From the NCBI GenBank assembly GCA_016794345.1, contig JAEUKE010000131.1, positions 1 through 64,000 of the forward strand: 64,000 nucleotides of DNA, in the 5' to 3' direction. Below are positions 1 to 7,209 of the stretch, piece after piece. The translations under genes and the position numbers were made by a program. This DNA comes from Myxococcales bacterium (GTDB lineage Bacteria; Myxococcota_A; Polyangia; Polyangiales; Polyangiaceae). The notes below the pieces were generated by a model. The model worked only from the letters and a program-made list of their open reading frames with translations. It had not been told where the DNA came from and ran no database searches. How positions within the stretch are numbered: position 1 is the first letter of the stretch; each line of letters begins with the position of its first letter.

Positions 1-231
1 GCCATGCTCGAGGTGACCTTGCTCGACAAGCGCGAGCTGAGCGACACGGGGCAGTTCCTCGTCCAGACCGACTCGCCGCAGGTGAAGGTCACGAAGGCAT
101 CGGCCAAGCTCCGCGGGGAGCCGAAGCCCGGAGCCAAGGTGCCCCTGGAGGTCCACCTCGAGGGATCGAACGGGACGAAGCTCGACGGGACGATCGACGT
201 GATCGTCTGTCGACCCCCGCAGAGCGAGTAG
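1..231 (+). CDS. C-terminal fragment, unknown protein
   Basis: The frame is open from the first base of the window and ends with TAG at 229-231, so this is probably the end of a longer gene cut by the window edge. An ATG at position 4 exists but has no room for a ribosome binding site. The visible 76 residues are hydrophilic and look like a beta-strand-rich domain with alternating hydrophobic residues and one Cys near the end. I do not recognise the family. It converges on the lipoprotein gene at 251-871, with 19 bases between them. Confidence 0.5.
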   Translation, partial: AMLEVTLLDKRELSDTGQFLVQTDSPQVKVTKASAKLRGEPKPGAKVPLEVHLEGSNGTKLDGTIDVIVCRPPQSE

Positions 232-250
232 GGCCCGCTGCCGCCGCGCC

Positions 251-871
251 TCAGAACGTCTTCAGCGATTTGCACACGGCGCGGGCGGCTTCGAGGTTCC
301 TCTCGTCGCGGACCCAGTGGGTGCACGTGATGATGAACTTGGAGACGACGACACCCTCGACGATGTGCTGGCCGTCCTTCTCCTTTCGATCGTTCCAGTA
401 GCCGTTCGGCAGGTCTCCGCCGTCGACGCGCGACGGGCCCATGGCTTTGTCGGCAGCCTCTTTGAGCTGCGCGACCGTCTTGCCCGCGGGCGCGGGCCCG
501 ACGGTGATGACGAGCCTGTCACCAGCGATCTCGAGCTCCTCCCGGATGCCCTGGCTGGGCTTGTCGCCTTCGTAGGAGACAGCGAGCTTCTTCTCGGGCA
601 GCGTGATGCAATAACGCGCGTCGTCGTCTTTGCGCGCGCCGTCCGGGCAGTCGGAGGTCGCCGCTGCGCTCGCGGAGGCCGAGGCGGTCGGCGCGGCGGC
701 GGAAGCCGTGCTCGACGCGGTCGTGGCGGCGGTCTTGTTTGCCGACGTGGGCGCAGCGGCGGTCGAAGCGGACTTCGCGGCGGCGGTGCTCGACGACGCC
801 GCGTTCTGGGATGCGCCGTCACATGCGATCAAGAGGACGGCAGCGAGGACTGCTCGGGAGCTCGTTTGCAT
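251..871 (-). CDS. Lipoprotein with Ala/Ser/Thr linker
   Basis: 206-residue predicted lipoprotein of unknown function. The signal peptide ends in the lipobox LLIAC with lipid-modified Cys17. Residues 19-72 are almost only Ala, Ser and Thr, a flexible linker common in myxobacterial lipoproteins. Residues 73-206 form a compact domain with four Cys (about 75, 88, 183 and 200) that could make two disulfides. The reading frame stays open for a further 1.8 kb upstream, but the ATG at 869-871 is the start that gives the signal peptide, so the upstream extension is rejected. It faces the kelch-like lipoprotein gene across a 189-base divergent gap that probably holds both promoters. Secretion is well supported; function is not. 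Confidence 0.85.
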   Translation of the reverse strand: MQTSSRAVLAAVLLIACDGASQNAASSSTAAAKSASTAAAPTSANKTAATTASSTASAAAPTASASASAAATSDCPDGARKDDDARYCITLPEKKLAVSYEGDKPSQGIREELEIAGDRLVITVGPAPAGKTVAQLKEAADKAMGPSRVDGGDLPNGYWNDRKEKDGQHIVEGVVVSKFIITCTHWVRDERNLEAARAVCKSLKTF

Positions 872-1060
872 GGGGCGGAGGATACCCGCGTGACGCGGAA
901 TCCGAGCGAGCTCGAGATCCCTTTCCAACGCGATCGACGAGTCGAACGAGGACGCGCGGTGGCTCCCCGAGCAGGCCGTTCCGAAGCTGGTCGAGGTGCG
1001 ATCCCTGTAGCCAGGCAGTGACCAGCGTTGCGGTGTAGAATTCGCGGCGGTCGGCAAGCG

Positions 1061-2092
1061 ATGCGAACGTGGGTGGGTCTGACGCTGTTGATTTCGTGGG
1101 GATGCGGCGCGCGTTCGCCGCTCGAGGCCGAGCGCCGTGACGATCCGCAAGGTGAAGGGGCACCCTGCGTCGAGCGAGGCGCGCTTCGCGAGGTCGCGCC
1201 GCGACCCGATGCGGCGACGAGGACGATCGTGGCTGCTCTTCCTGACGGTCGGGCCATCGTGGCGACCGGCTACTTCGCGGAGAGTCCGATGTCCGGGTAC
1301 GTGGAAGCCATCGAGCTGTACGAACCGGCATCGGACACCTGGGCTCGGCTGTTCGAGCTGGAAGACAAGGTCTCTCCGGTGGTGCTGGTTCCCCTGCTCG
1401 ATGGAAGCGTGCTCGCCACGTATTCGCGGCTGAACGGGCCCCCGGCTCCGCCCGAGCTCGTGGACCCGACGACGGGCGTACGAAGGCCGCTGGACCCCGG
1501 AAACGTCGGAACGAGCGTTGCCGTGCGGCTCGGGGACGGGCGTGTGCTGTTCGCCGGCGCGGGTCAGGTCACGGCGTTCGATCCGAGCGACCAGAGCTGG
1601 GTGACGGAGGGGGCGTCGACCGAGCTCCGCGCAGAAGCCGGCGCTCCGTTCGATGACGGCGCCGTCGTCGTCGGAGACACCGGAGTCTTCACCGTTAGCA
1701 GCGAGCTCGAGACGAGGAAGGCTTCGAAACCCCCCGACCCTAGCTCGCCCTTCCTCCTCTATGCAGACGTCGCGAGCGTGGATGCTCGCGTGGCCGTCGT
1801 CGACAACGAAGGCTGGATCGGGATCGGCGATCCGCGCAATCTGAGCTGGTCGAGGCTCTGGACTGGGGCGACACGCGAGGCGGAGCCGCCGCTGGTCTTG
1901 CCGCTCTGCGAGAGCGTGCTCGTGCTCGCCGAGCACAACCTGCGGGTGCCGTTGGACGCGCCCGGCGATGCGGAGGAGCTCGCGGTGCCTTGGAGCCTCG
2001 GGGAGGTCGGACCGCGTGGGCTCGAAGGCACACGGCTCGCCGACGGCTCGCTGCTCATCCTGCAGGGGTCGAGGACCTTCATCTATCGGTGA
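1061..2092 (+). CDS. Kelch-like propeller lipoprotein
   Basis: 343-residue predicted outer-envelope lipoprotein. The ATG at 1061 gives a signal peptide ending at Cys15, followed by GARSPLEAE, a post-lipobox sequence also seen in variant form in the lipoprotein at 56611-58131. The frame continues upstream to a TTG at 1028, which would put 11 charged residues before the signal and is rejected. Repeated blades of the form LPDGRAIV, LLDGSVLATY, LGDGRVLFAG and LADGSLLIL resemble kelch or galactose-oxidase type propeller repeats. Such proteins bind surface ligands in some families, but no ligand or catalytic residue can be named here. Confidence 0.85.
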   Translation: MRTWVGLTLLISWGCGARSPLEAERRDDPQGEGAPCVERGALREVAPRPDAATRTIVAALPDGRAIVATGYFAESPMSGYVEAIELYEPASDTWARLFELEDKVSPVVLVPLLDGSVLATYSRLNGPPAPPELVDPTTGVRRPLDPGNVGTSVAVRLGDGRVLFAGAGQVTAFDPSDQSWVTEGASTELRAEAGAPFDDGAVVVGDTGVFTVSSELETRKASKPPDPSSPFLLYADVASVDARVAVVDNEGWIGIGDPRNLSWSRLWTGATREAEPPLVLPLCESVLVLAEHNLRVPLDAPGDAEELAVPWSLGEVGPRGLEGTRLADGSLLILQGSRTFIYR

Positions 2093-2174
2093 CCCGGGGC
2101 GCACCAACTCGTCCAGAACGACACGCTGCGTGCGGTCTTCCGCCCGGTCGAGATGCCCGCTAAGCGGGTCACCC

Positions 2175-2579
2175 ATGAGCGTTGGTGTGTGGCCGGTGTT
2201 CAATCCGGCGCTGAAGTCCCTCTCGCCCGATCTCGACGGCGGTCCGCTGCTCGACTCGATCCCCGCGCTGGACGAGCTCTGCGAATCGCTGGGCGTACCG
2301 CTGGTGAGCGGCTTCGGCGACACCCGGCTGGTACCCGAGGACTTCGAGGGCGACCCCGACGAGCTCGACGACGTCATGGGGCCGTGGACGGATTGGTTCT
2401 CCGTGTCGGATGGGCTGAAGATGACGGACGCGCTGCTCGGCGCCCTCGGGAAGCCCGAGACGAAGATCGAGCTCGAGCATGACCGTTCCGTCGTCGTGGC
2501 CGAGCTGGAGGAGGTCGCGCGGTGCCTGCGCGCGGCGGCCCGCGCCGAGGTGAAGTGGCGGCTCGAGGTGGTGAAGTAG
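2175..2579 (+). CDS. Hypothetical acidic protein
   Basis: 134-residue soluble, acidic protein with no signal peptide or membrane segment. The ATG at 2175 begins MSVGVWPVF; a longer open frame upstream overlaps the preceding gene and has the arginine-rich composition of a shadow frame. The protein contains PDELDDVMGPW and a helical C-terminus, and looks like a small single-domain cytoplasmic protein of the type found beside SMI1/immunity-like genes, but I cannot assign it to a family. It lies between the kelch-like lipoprotein and the hip operon, on the same strand as both. Confidence 0.7.
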   Translation: MSVGVWPVFNPALKSLSPDLDGGPLLDSIPALDELCESLGVPLVSGFGDTRLVPEDFEGDPDELDDVMGPWTDWFSVSDGLKMTDALLGALGKPETKIELEHDRSVVVAELEEVARCLRAAARAEVKWRLEVVK

Positions 2580-2621
2580 GCCTGCTGGCCTGTCGATCCA
2601 GAGCCGCGCCTTTGCGGATGA

Positions 2622-2635
2622 TTCCCGATCGGGAA
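2622..2635. promoter_or_regulatory. Palindromic operator 1 of hip operon
   Basis: Perfect 14-base palindrome TTCCCGATCGGGAA, about 110 bases upstream of the first hipB start. It recurs at 2683 (one arm imperfect) and 2755, with centres 61 and 72 bases apart. Repeated palindromes at a toxin-antitoxin promoter are the usual binding sites of the antitoxin HTH protein, so HipB binding is inferred. Confidence 0.7.
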
Positions 2636-2682
2636 CACAGGGGGCGGCTGGCAGCTCCGGAGAGCACGGAACCGAGACGGTG

Positions 2683-2696
2683 TTCCCGATCGGGGT
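2683..2696. promoter_or_regulatory. Palindromic operator 2 of hip operon
   Basis: Imperfect copy TTCCCGATCGGGGT of the same palindrome; the left arm is intact and the last two bases of the right arm differ. It is the middle of three sites and probably lies near the core promoter of hipB. A weaker arm at one site would fit graded occupancy by a dimeric HTH repressor, which is inference. Confidence 0.6.
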
Positions 2697-2741
2697 CCAA
2701 ACTGGTGGTCAGGCGGTGATTCGTCTTCTAGACTCGCCTCT

Positions 2742-2984
2742 GTGGCCAGTCATGTTCCCGATCGGGAATCTCTCGTGGGCTCGTTCGTGCGCGATCGGCG
2801 AAAGAAGAACCGCATGACCCAGGCTCGGCTGGCCGAGCTGTCGGGCGTCGGGAAGCGCCTCGTCGTCGAGCTCGAAGCCGGCAAACCCACGCTGCGAATG
2901 GACGCGGTCAACCGAGTCCTCGCCGTCTTCGGCAAGCAGCTCGGCGTCGTCGACGCGCCCCGCACGGACGAGGAGCTGCCGTGA
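2742..2984 (+). CDS. hipB: HipB-like antitoxin, XRE-family HTH
   Basis: 80-residue DNA-binding antitoxin of the Xre/Cro type. The HTH covers about residues 24-50 (MTQARLAELSGVGKRLVVEL), followed by the EAGKPTLRMD motif typical of short HipB proteins. It is predicted to bind the palindromes at 2622, 2683 and 2755 and repress its own operon. Two GTG starts are possible: 2742, which gives family-like length but has no ribosome binding site, and 2775, which leaves the third operator untranslated and has GGGAA six bases upstream. I give the longer form. The stop overlaps the GTG of the next gene (GTGA at 2981-2984), which implies translational coupling. Confidence 0.85.
   Translation: MASHVPDRESLVGSFVRDRRKKNRMTQARLAELSGVGKRLVVELEAGKPTLRMDAVNRVLAVFGKQLGVVDAPRTDEELP
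2755..2768. promoter_or_regulatory. Palindromic operator 3 of hip operon
   Basis: Second perfect TTCCCGATCGGGAA palindrome. It lies inside the reading frame if hipB starts at GTG 2742, but in the 5' untranslated region if it starts at GTG 2775. In the second case its right half (GGGAA) sits 6 bases before the start and could double as the ribosome binding site. Confidence 0.65.
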
Positions 2985-3319
2985 GCCCGCGCCGGGCCTC
3001 GGTGCACATCGACGGTCAGGTCGTGGGGCGGCTCGAGGAGCTCGAGACCGGCGGCAGCCAGTTCGTGTACGAGCCCGCGTGGCTCGCGCGCCGAGACGCA
3101 GCCCCGGTCTCGCTGACGCTGCCACTTCGGCCCGAGCCGTACGTGTCCCGGACGCTGCACCCGTTCTTCGAGAACCTCCTGCCTGAGGGCTGGCTGCTCG
3201 AGCTCTCGGTCGCGAAGCTCAAGATCGCCAAGGACGACGCGTTGGGGCTGCTCGTTGCGACCTGCGCGGATTGCATCGGCGACGTCGAGATCATTCCGAT
3301 CGAGGATGCCGCGCCATGA
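2981..3319 (+). CDS. hipS: HipS-like, stand-alone HipA N-terminal subdomain
   Basis: 112 residues corresponding only to the N-terminal subdomain 1 of HipA kinases (couple_hipA type), with the characteristic core LPLRPEPYVSRTLHPFFENL followed by LPEGW. In the E. coli HipBST system the equivalent small protein HipS is encoded separately from the kinase HipT and acts as antitoxin; the same role is inferred here. The gene starts at GTG 2981 inside the hipB stop and ends in the ATGA overlap with hipT at 3316-3319, so the three genes are a tightly coupled operon. It is complete, not a truncated hipA: the split has clean overlapping stop and start codons. Confidence 0.85.
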   Translation: MSPRRASVHIDGQVVGRLEELETGGSQFVYEPAWLARRDAAPVSLTLPLRPEPYVSRTLHPFFENLLPEGWLLELSVAKLKIAKDDALGLLVATCADCIGDVEIIPIEDAAP

Positions 3320-4251
3320 GCGGAGCCTGTCTCGCCTGCTTGCGTCCGAGCGAGGCCGGCCACGGCGGATATCATCGCGCGTGCCTGCGTGCGCTCTTCG
3401 AGACCGACGTCGTGCCCGCGATCGACATCGAGCTCGCCAAGCTCCACACGGTCGGCCTCGCGATGGCGGGCAAGACGTCGCTGTCCGGCGTGCAGCGAAA
3501 GGTGTCGCTGGGCCTCTCGACGGAGCGAACCACGCTCCAGGTCTCCATCGCGCCGGGCCGCTTCATCCTGAAGCCTCGGGCGGAGACCTTCGCCGAGCTC
3601 CCCGAGAACGAGCTGACGACGATGCGCCTCGCCGCGGAGGTCGGGCTCGAGGTTCCTCCGTGCGCGCTCGTCACCCTGAAGGACGGCTCGACCGCTTACA
3701 TCGTCCGTCGGTTCGACCGAGCGGCCGATCACAAGGTCCATCAAGAGGACTTCTGCCAGCTCGCGCAGAAGTCCCCGAAGGAAAAGTACGACGGGTCGGC
3801 GGAGCTCTGTGTGCGCGTCGTGCGCCGCTACGCCTCGGAGCCCGGCATCGAGATGCTCAAGCTCTACCGCCAGCTCGTGTTCGCCTGGTGGACTGGTAAC
3901 GGGGACATGCATCTGAAGAACCTGTCGATGCTCCGCGACGACGATGGGCTCATCCGCATGACGCCGGCCTACGATCTCATCTCCACGCGCCTCCACATCC
4001 CGGAGGACGATCTCGCGCTCCCGATCGGCGGCAAGCGCGGCGGCGTGACCAGGCGAACCTGGCGCGAGCTCGCCGACTACGCCGGGATCCCTCGCAAGGC
4101 GGCCGACCGCGTGCTCGAGGACATCGCTGGCCGAAAGGACGCATGCACCGCGCTGATTGATCGCTCCCCTCTCTCGCCTCCGCTTCGCGAGGCGTATCGA
4201 GCGTTGCTCGAGGATCGGACTGCCGCGCTCGTCGGCCATTCGCCTTCGTAA
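3316..4251 (+). CDS. hipT: HipT-like Ser/Thr kinase toxin
   Basis: 311-residue HipA-family kinase lacking the N-terminal subdomain, which is supplied by the preceding gene. Visible features are an N-terminal CxxC (5, 8) and HxxC (20, 23) pattern with YHRACLRALF, a Gly-rich loop TSLSGVQRK with the Ser-x-Ser pair S55/S57 where HipT/HipA kinases autophosphorylate, FILKP with the probable ATP lysine K86, the catalytic GNGDMHLKN (D197) and metal-binding MTPAYDL (D220). E. coli HipT phosphorylates tryptophanyl-tRNA synthetase and HipA phosphorylates GltX; the target here is unknown. All catalytic motifs look intact. A perfect 11-bp inverted repeat just after the stop probably terminates the operon. 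Confidence 0.87.
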   Translation: MSGACLACLRPSEAGHGGYHRACLRALFETDVVPAIDIELAKLHTVGLAMAGKTSLSGVQRKVSLGLSTERTTLQVSIAPGRFILKPRAETFAELPENELTTMRLAAEVGLEVPPCALVTLKDGSTAYIVRRFDRAADHKVHQEDFCQLAQKSPKEKYDGSAELCVRVVRRYASEPGIEMLKLYRQLVFAWWTGNGDMHLKNLSMLRDDDGLIRMTPAYDLISTRLHIPEDDLALPIGGKRGGVTRRTWRELADYAGIPRKAADRVLEDIAGRKDACTALIDRSPLSPPLREAYRALLEDRTAALVGHSPS

Positions 4252-4254
4252 CGC

Positions 4255-4285
4255 GCGGCGCCGGCCCGATTGCTGCCGGCGCCGC
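4255..4285. terminator. Hairpin terminator between convergent genes
   Basis: Perfect 11-base inverted repeat GCGGCGCCGGC / GCCGGCGCCGC with a 9-base loop, placed between the hipT stop (4251) and the stop of the convergent lipoprotein gene (4292). It lacks a clear T tract, as is common in very GC-rich genomes, and could serve both strands. Confidence 0.6.
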
Positions 4286-4291
4286 TTCGCC

Positions 4292-4576
4292 TCAGTTACA
4301 CGTGTCGTCTCGCGACGAATCCCTGCTGCACTCGCCCGGACCGGTGTCCAGGCTGCACTCGGACAGCGCGCTCGACGAGGGGCACTCGTAGAACGAGCCG
4401 TTCAGGCAACACGTGTACGACTCGGACGTGCTCGAGCTCGTGCTGACGCTCTCGTCGCCGTCCCCGTCGCCGTCGCCGTCCCCGCCATCCCCGCCGCCGT
4501 CGTCGCCGCAGGCGACCAGAGCGAGCGAGCCGAGAACAAGGGACAGAACCGTCATGAATCGCAGACCATCGATCAT
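4292..4576 (-). CDS. Small Cys-rich lipoprotein
   Basis: 94-residue predicted lipoprotein. The signal peptide ends in LVAC, and the mature protein begins with a Gly/Asp repeat (GGDGDGDGDGD) and a Ser/Thr stretch, followed by a 40-residue tail with six Cys. Cys-rich tails of this kind occur in secreted myxobacterial proteins and are probably disulfide-bonded. A second ATG seven codons in would give a more compact signal peptide. Function unknown. Confidence 0.75.
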   Translation of the reverse strand: MIDGLRFMTVLSLVLGSLALVACGDDGGGDGGDGDGDGDGDESVSTSSSTSESYTCCLNGSFYECPSSSALSECSLDTGPGECSRDSSRDDTCN

Positions 4577-4670
4577 CGTGATGCGCTCCTTCGGCGCTCT
4601 TGGACGGTCTAGTGACGAACCTACCTACCTTGGTGACCGCTGGAGCAGGATTCGGGCGGGAAGCCTTCGT

Positions 4671-5660
4671 TCAAGCGGTCGGTGACACCACGATCGCCCC
4701 GTCGTCTCGGCGCGCTTCCGCGCGCGCGTGCGCGTCGGCAATGTGCTCGAGCGAGTATCGCTCCGCGATGATGGACCGGATGACGCCGCGTTCGAGTAGA
4801 TCACGCACCTCTTCGATCGCGCGCGCGTCGTCGTTTACGATGGTCAGCTTGCTGCGGCGGCCGCCGAGGAGAGGCGTGACCACTGTCCAGAAGAGGATGC
4901 TCAGGCTGATGAGCAGTGTGAGGTAGGCGCCACGGTCCGTGAGCGCTCGGCGAGCTCGAGGAAAGGAGCTCGCGCCGACGCAGTCGAAGATCAGGTCGTA
5001 TCGCACCCCGCTCTGCGTGAAGTCCTGCGACTCGCGATCGATCACGTGGTCGGCCCCGAGCGAGCGGACCAGATCGAAGCTGCGCGGCCGGCACACGGCG
5101 GTGACCTCGGCGCCGAGGTGCTTGCCGATCTGGATGGCGAAGCGACCGACCCCGCCGGCGGCGCCGATGACGAGCAGCTTCTGGCCGGGCTGGAGCTTGC
5201 CCAGATCACGCAAGAAGGTGATCGCGGTCACGGCGCCGTAGGGCGATGCGGCGGCCTCGTCGTAGCCGACCCCCTGTGGCATCTTCGCGAGCGCCCCGCC
5301 CTGCGGCATGGCGACGAGCTCGGCGTACGCGCCCGACATGCTCGCGCCGAAGACGTCGTCGCCGACCGCGAAGCGCGTGACTGCCTTGCCGACGCGGACG
5401 ACGCGTCCGGCGAACATGGTGCCTTGCACGGGCTTGCGGGGTCCGAAGATCCCGAGCACGAGGCGTCCGGGGAGGGCGGTGAAGGAAGGGAAGTCCGCGG
5501 CGCGCAGCCGGAGGTCGCCGGCCGTGACCGGAGCGGAGCGAACCTGGATGAGGACCTGGTCGTCGGCGAGGGAAGGGGTCGGCGCCTCGCGTACCTGCAG
5601 AACCTCAGGGGAGCCGTAGGACTGGGTGAAAGCGGCTTGCATGGCCCCGAGGATGGCCAT
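4671..5660 (-). CDS. Zinc-free medium-chain oxidoreductase (quinone reductase type)
   Basis: 329-residue medium-chain dehydrogenase/reductase, NAD(P)-dependent. The N-terminal GroES-like domain (about 7-130) includes VLIQVRSAPVTAGDLRLR, and the Rossmann fold carries the nucleotide-binding AAGGVG at 167-172. It lacks the Cys cluster of the structural zinc, which places it with quinone/alkenal reductases rather than zinc alcohol dehydrogenases. Starts at 5660 or 5642 are possible; both ATGs fall in the arms of a strong inverted repeat (5632-5670). It is transcribed away from the LysR gene at 5702, a standard arrangement for a LysR-controlled enzyme gene. The substrate cannot be told from sequence. 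Confidence 0.88.
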   Translation of the reverse strand: MAILGAMQAAFTQSYGSPEVLQVREAPTPSLADDQVLIQVRSAPVTAGDLRLRAADFPSFTALPGRLVLGIFGPRKPVQGTMFAGRVVRVGKAVTRFAVGDDVFGASMSGAYAELVAMPQGGALAKMPQGVGYDEAAASPYGAVTAITFLRDLGKLQPGQKLLVIGAAGGVGRFAIQIGKHLGAEVTAVCRPRSFDLVRSLGADHVIDRESQDFTQSGVRYDLIFDCVGASSFPRARRALTDRGAYLTLLISLSILFWTVVTPLLGGRRSKLTIVNDDARAIEEVRDLLERGVIRSIIAERYSLEHIADAHARAEARRDDGAIVVSPTA

Positions 5661-5670
5661 GCAAAGCCGC
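5632..5670. promoter_or_regulatory. Inverted repeat at oxidoreductase start, candidate operator
   Basis: GCGGCTTGCATGGCC (5632-5646) and GGCCATGCAAAGCCGC (5655-5670) are reverse complements except for one extra base, with an 8-base spacer. It lies between two divergent genes, 31 bases from the LysR start codon, and covers both possible start codons of the oxidoreductase. It could be a LysR binding site or an RNA hairpin that occludes the start. Confidence 0.5.
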
Positions 5671-5701
5671 AGAGGGAATCCGCCGATGGTGCAGTCATGG
5701 T

Positions 5702-6595
5702 ATGCGTTTCTGCATGGACTGGCGCTCTGTGGGCTTCGACTGGAACCGCGCGCGAGCGTTTCTCGTGACGGCCGAGGAGGGCTCGTTCTCGGCGGCGGCC
5801 CGCGCGCTGGGCATGGCCCAGCCGACCCTCGGCCGGCAGGTGGCGGCGCTCGAGGAGGAGCTCGGCGTCACCCTGTTCGAGCGCGTGGGCACCACCCTCG
5901 AGCTCACGCAGGCGGGCCTCGACCTGGTCGAGCACGTCCGAGCAATGGGGGAGGCGGCGACCCGGGTGTCGCTGACAGCGACAGGACAGTCATCATCCAT
6001 CGAAGGCAACGTGTGTATCACCGCGAGCGAGGTGGTCTCCGCTTACCTGCTCTCGCCCATCATCACCAGGCTGCGCGTCGACCATCCGGGCATCGAGATC
6101 GAGCTCGTGGTGTCCAACAAGGCGCGCGATCTGCTCCGGAGGGAGGCCGACATCGCCGTCCGCAACTTCCCGGTGACCCAGCCCGACCTCGTGGCGAAGA
6201 AGCTGAAGGACTCGGCCGGGTACATGTACGCGAGCGCCGCGTACCTCGAGCGCATCGGCGGCATCGAGACGCAGGAGGACCTCGCGAAGGCCGAGCTCTT
6301 CGCCTTCGATCGCACCGAGCTCATGATCGATCACATGGGCGCGCGCGGTATCAAGGTCGAGCGCCGCCAGTTCCCCATCGTGACCGACAACCACCTCGTG
6401 CAGTGGGAGCTCTGCAAGCAGGGCGCCGGCATCTGCTTCATGATGGAGGAGATAGGTGATCGCGAGCCGCGCGTCCGCCGCGTGCTGCCGGAGAAGGCGC
6501 TGTCGATCCCCGTCTGGCTCGTCTGCCACCGCGAGCTGAGGACGAGCCGTCGCATCCGGCTCGTGTTCGACAGGCTCGCGGAGGAGCTTGGCTGA
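5702..6595 (+). CDS. LysR-family transcriptional regulator
   Basis: 297-residue LysR-type regulator. The winged-HTH domain at about residues 12-70 contains FLVTAEEGSFSAAARALGM and QPTLGRQVAALEEELG, and the effector-binding domain follows from about 100 (VCITASEVVSAYLLSPIITR). The ATG at 5702 is used; a second ATG four codons on is possible. It is divergent from the oxidoreductase gene, with the inverted repeat at 5632-5670 between them, so it probably controls that gene and itself. The inducer is unknown. Confidence 0.92.
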   Translation: MRFCMDWRSVGFDWNRARAFLVTAEEGSFSAAARALGMAQPTLGRQVAALEEELGVTLFERVGTTLELTQAGLDLVEHVRAMGEAATRVSLTATGQSSSIEGNVCITASEVVSAYLLSPIITRLRVDHPGIEIELVVSNKARDLLRREADIAVRNFPVTQPDLVAKKLKDSAGYMYASAAYLERIGGIETQEDLAKAELFAFDRTELMIDHMGARGIKVERRQFPIVTDNHLVQWELCKQGAGICFMMEEIGDREPRVRRVLPEKALSIPVWLVCHRELRTSRRIRLVFDRLAEELG

Positions 6596-6609
6596 CCCTC
6601 GCCTCCGCT

Positions 6610-6936
6610 TCACGCCTCGGCGCGCTTGCCGACCGTGAACGACGCGATCTGCAGCGCGACGAAGAGGACCGCCGCGAGCACGCCGTTGTTCGCGAGCTCA
6701 CCCAGGCCGATCGCGGTGATCTGCCCCGCCGTCTCCGAGGGGAGCGAGCCCGCCTTGGAGGTCGCGATCATCCCGGTCGCCATGCCGAGCATGCCGAGCA
6801 TGAGGATGCTGACAGCACCGCGATCGAGGATCTTCTCGCGCCTCTCCGCCTTGGCCCTCAGGCCCAGCACGAGAATCGCGAGGAACGCCACGACCATCGC
6901 CCACATGTTCACGCCGCCGTTTCGCATGAATTCCAT
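6610..6936 (-). CDS. Three-span membrane protein, MotA/ExbB-like topology
   Basis: 108-residue inner-membrane protein starting MEFMRNGGVNMW. Three hydrophobic segments lie near residues 10-28, 43-60 and 80-98, separated by a basic cytoplasmic loop (RAKAERREK). The MRNGGVNMW start and the order of segments resemble short MotA/TolQ/ExbB-like proteins of myxobacteria, but the resemblance is weak and I do not assign a channel function. An upstream extension to 7056 is open but adds 40 residues of shadow-like composition. It converges on the LysR gene, with 14 bases between the stops. Confidence 0.65.
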   Translation of the reverse strand: MEFMRNGGVNMWAMVVAFLAILVLGLRAKAERREKILDRGAVSILMLGMLGMATGMIATSKAGSLPSETAGQITAIGLGELANNGVLAAVLFVALQIASFTVGKRAEA

Positions 6937-7209
6937 GCGGAGCCGTAGAGCAGCCTGCGTGCCGAGCCCCCGTCGCGCGAAGTTGGCGGAGATCGCCTGC
7001 GAGGTGACGGGTCGCGCGGACAGGAAGGCGTCGCGGCCGTCCGGCGGGGCGGACACTCACCCGAGAGTCAGGTCCGCGGGCAGCGCCAAGGTGCTCTTAG
7101 GTGGGACATCGTTCCTGGATCGCAAAGGATCCATTGTTCTGGCGGACGGCCCGACAACGCAGGCTTTTCAGGGACTTGCGGAGGGCACGCCTCTTGCCAC
7201 GCGCCCGGC

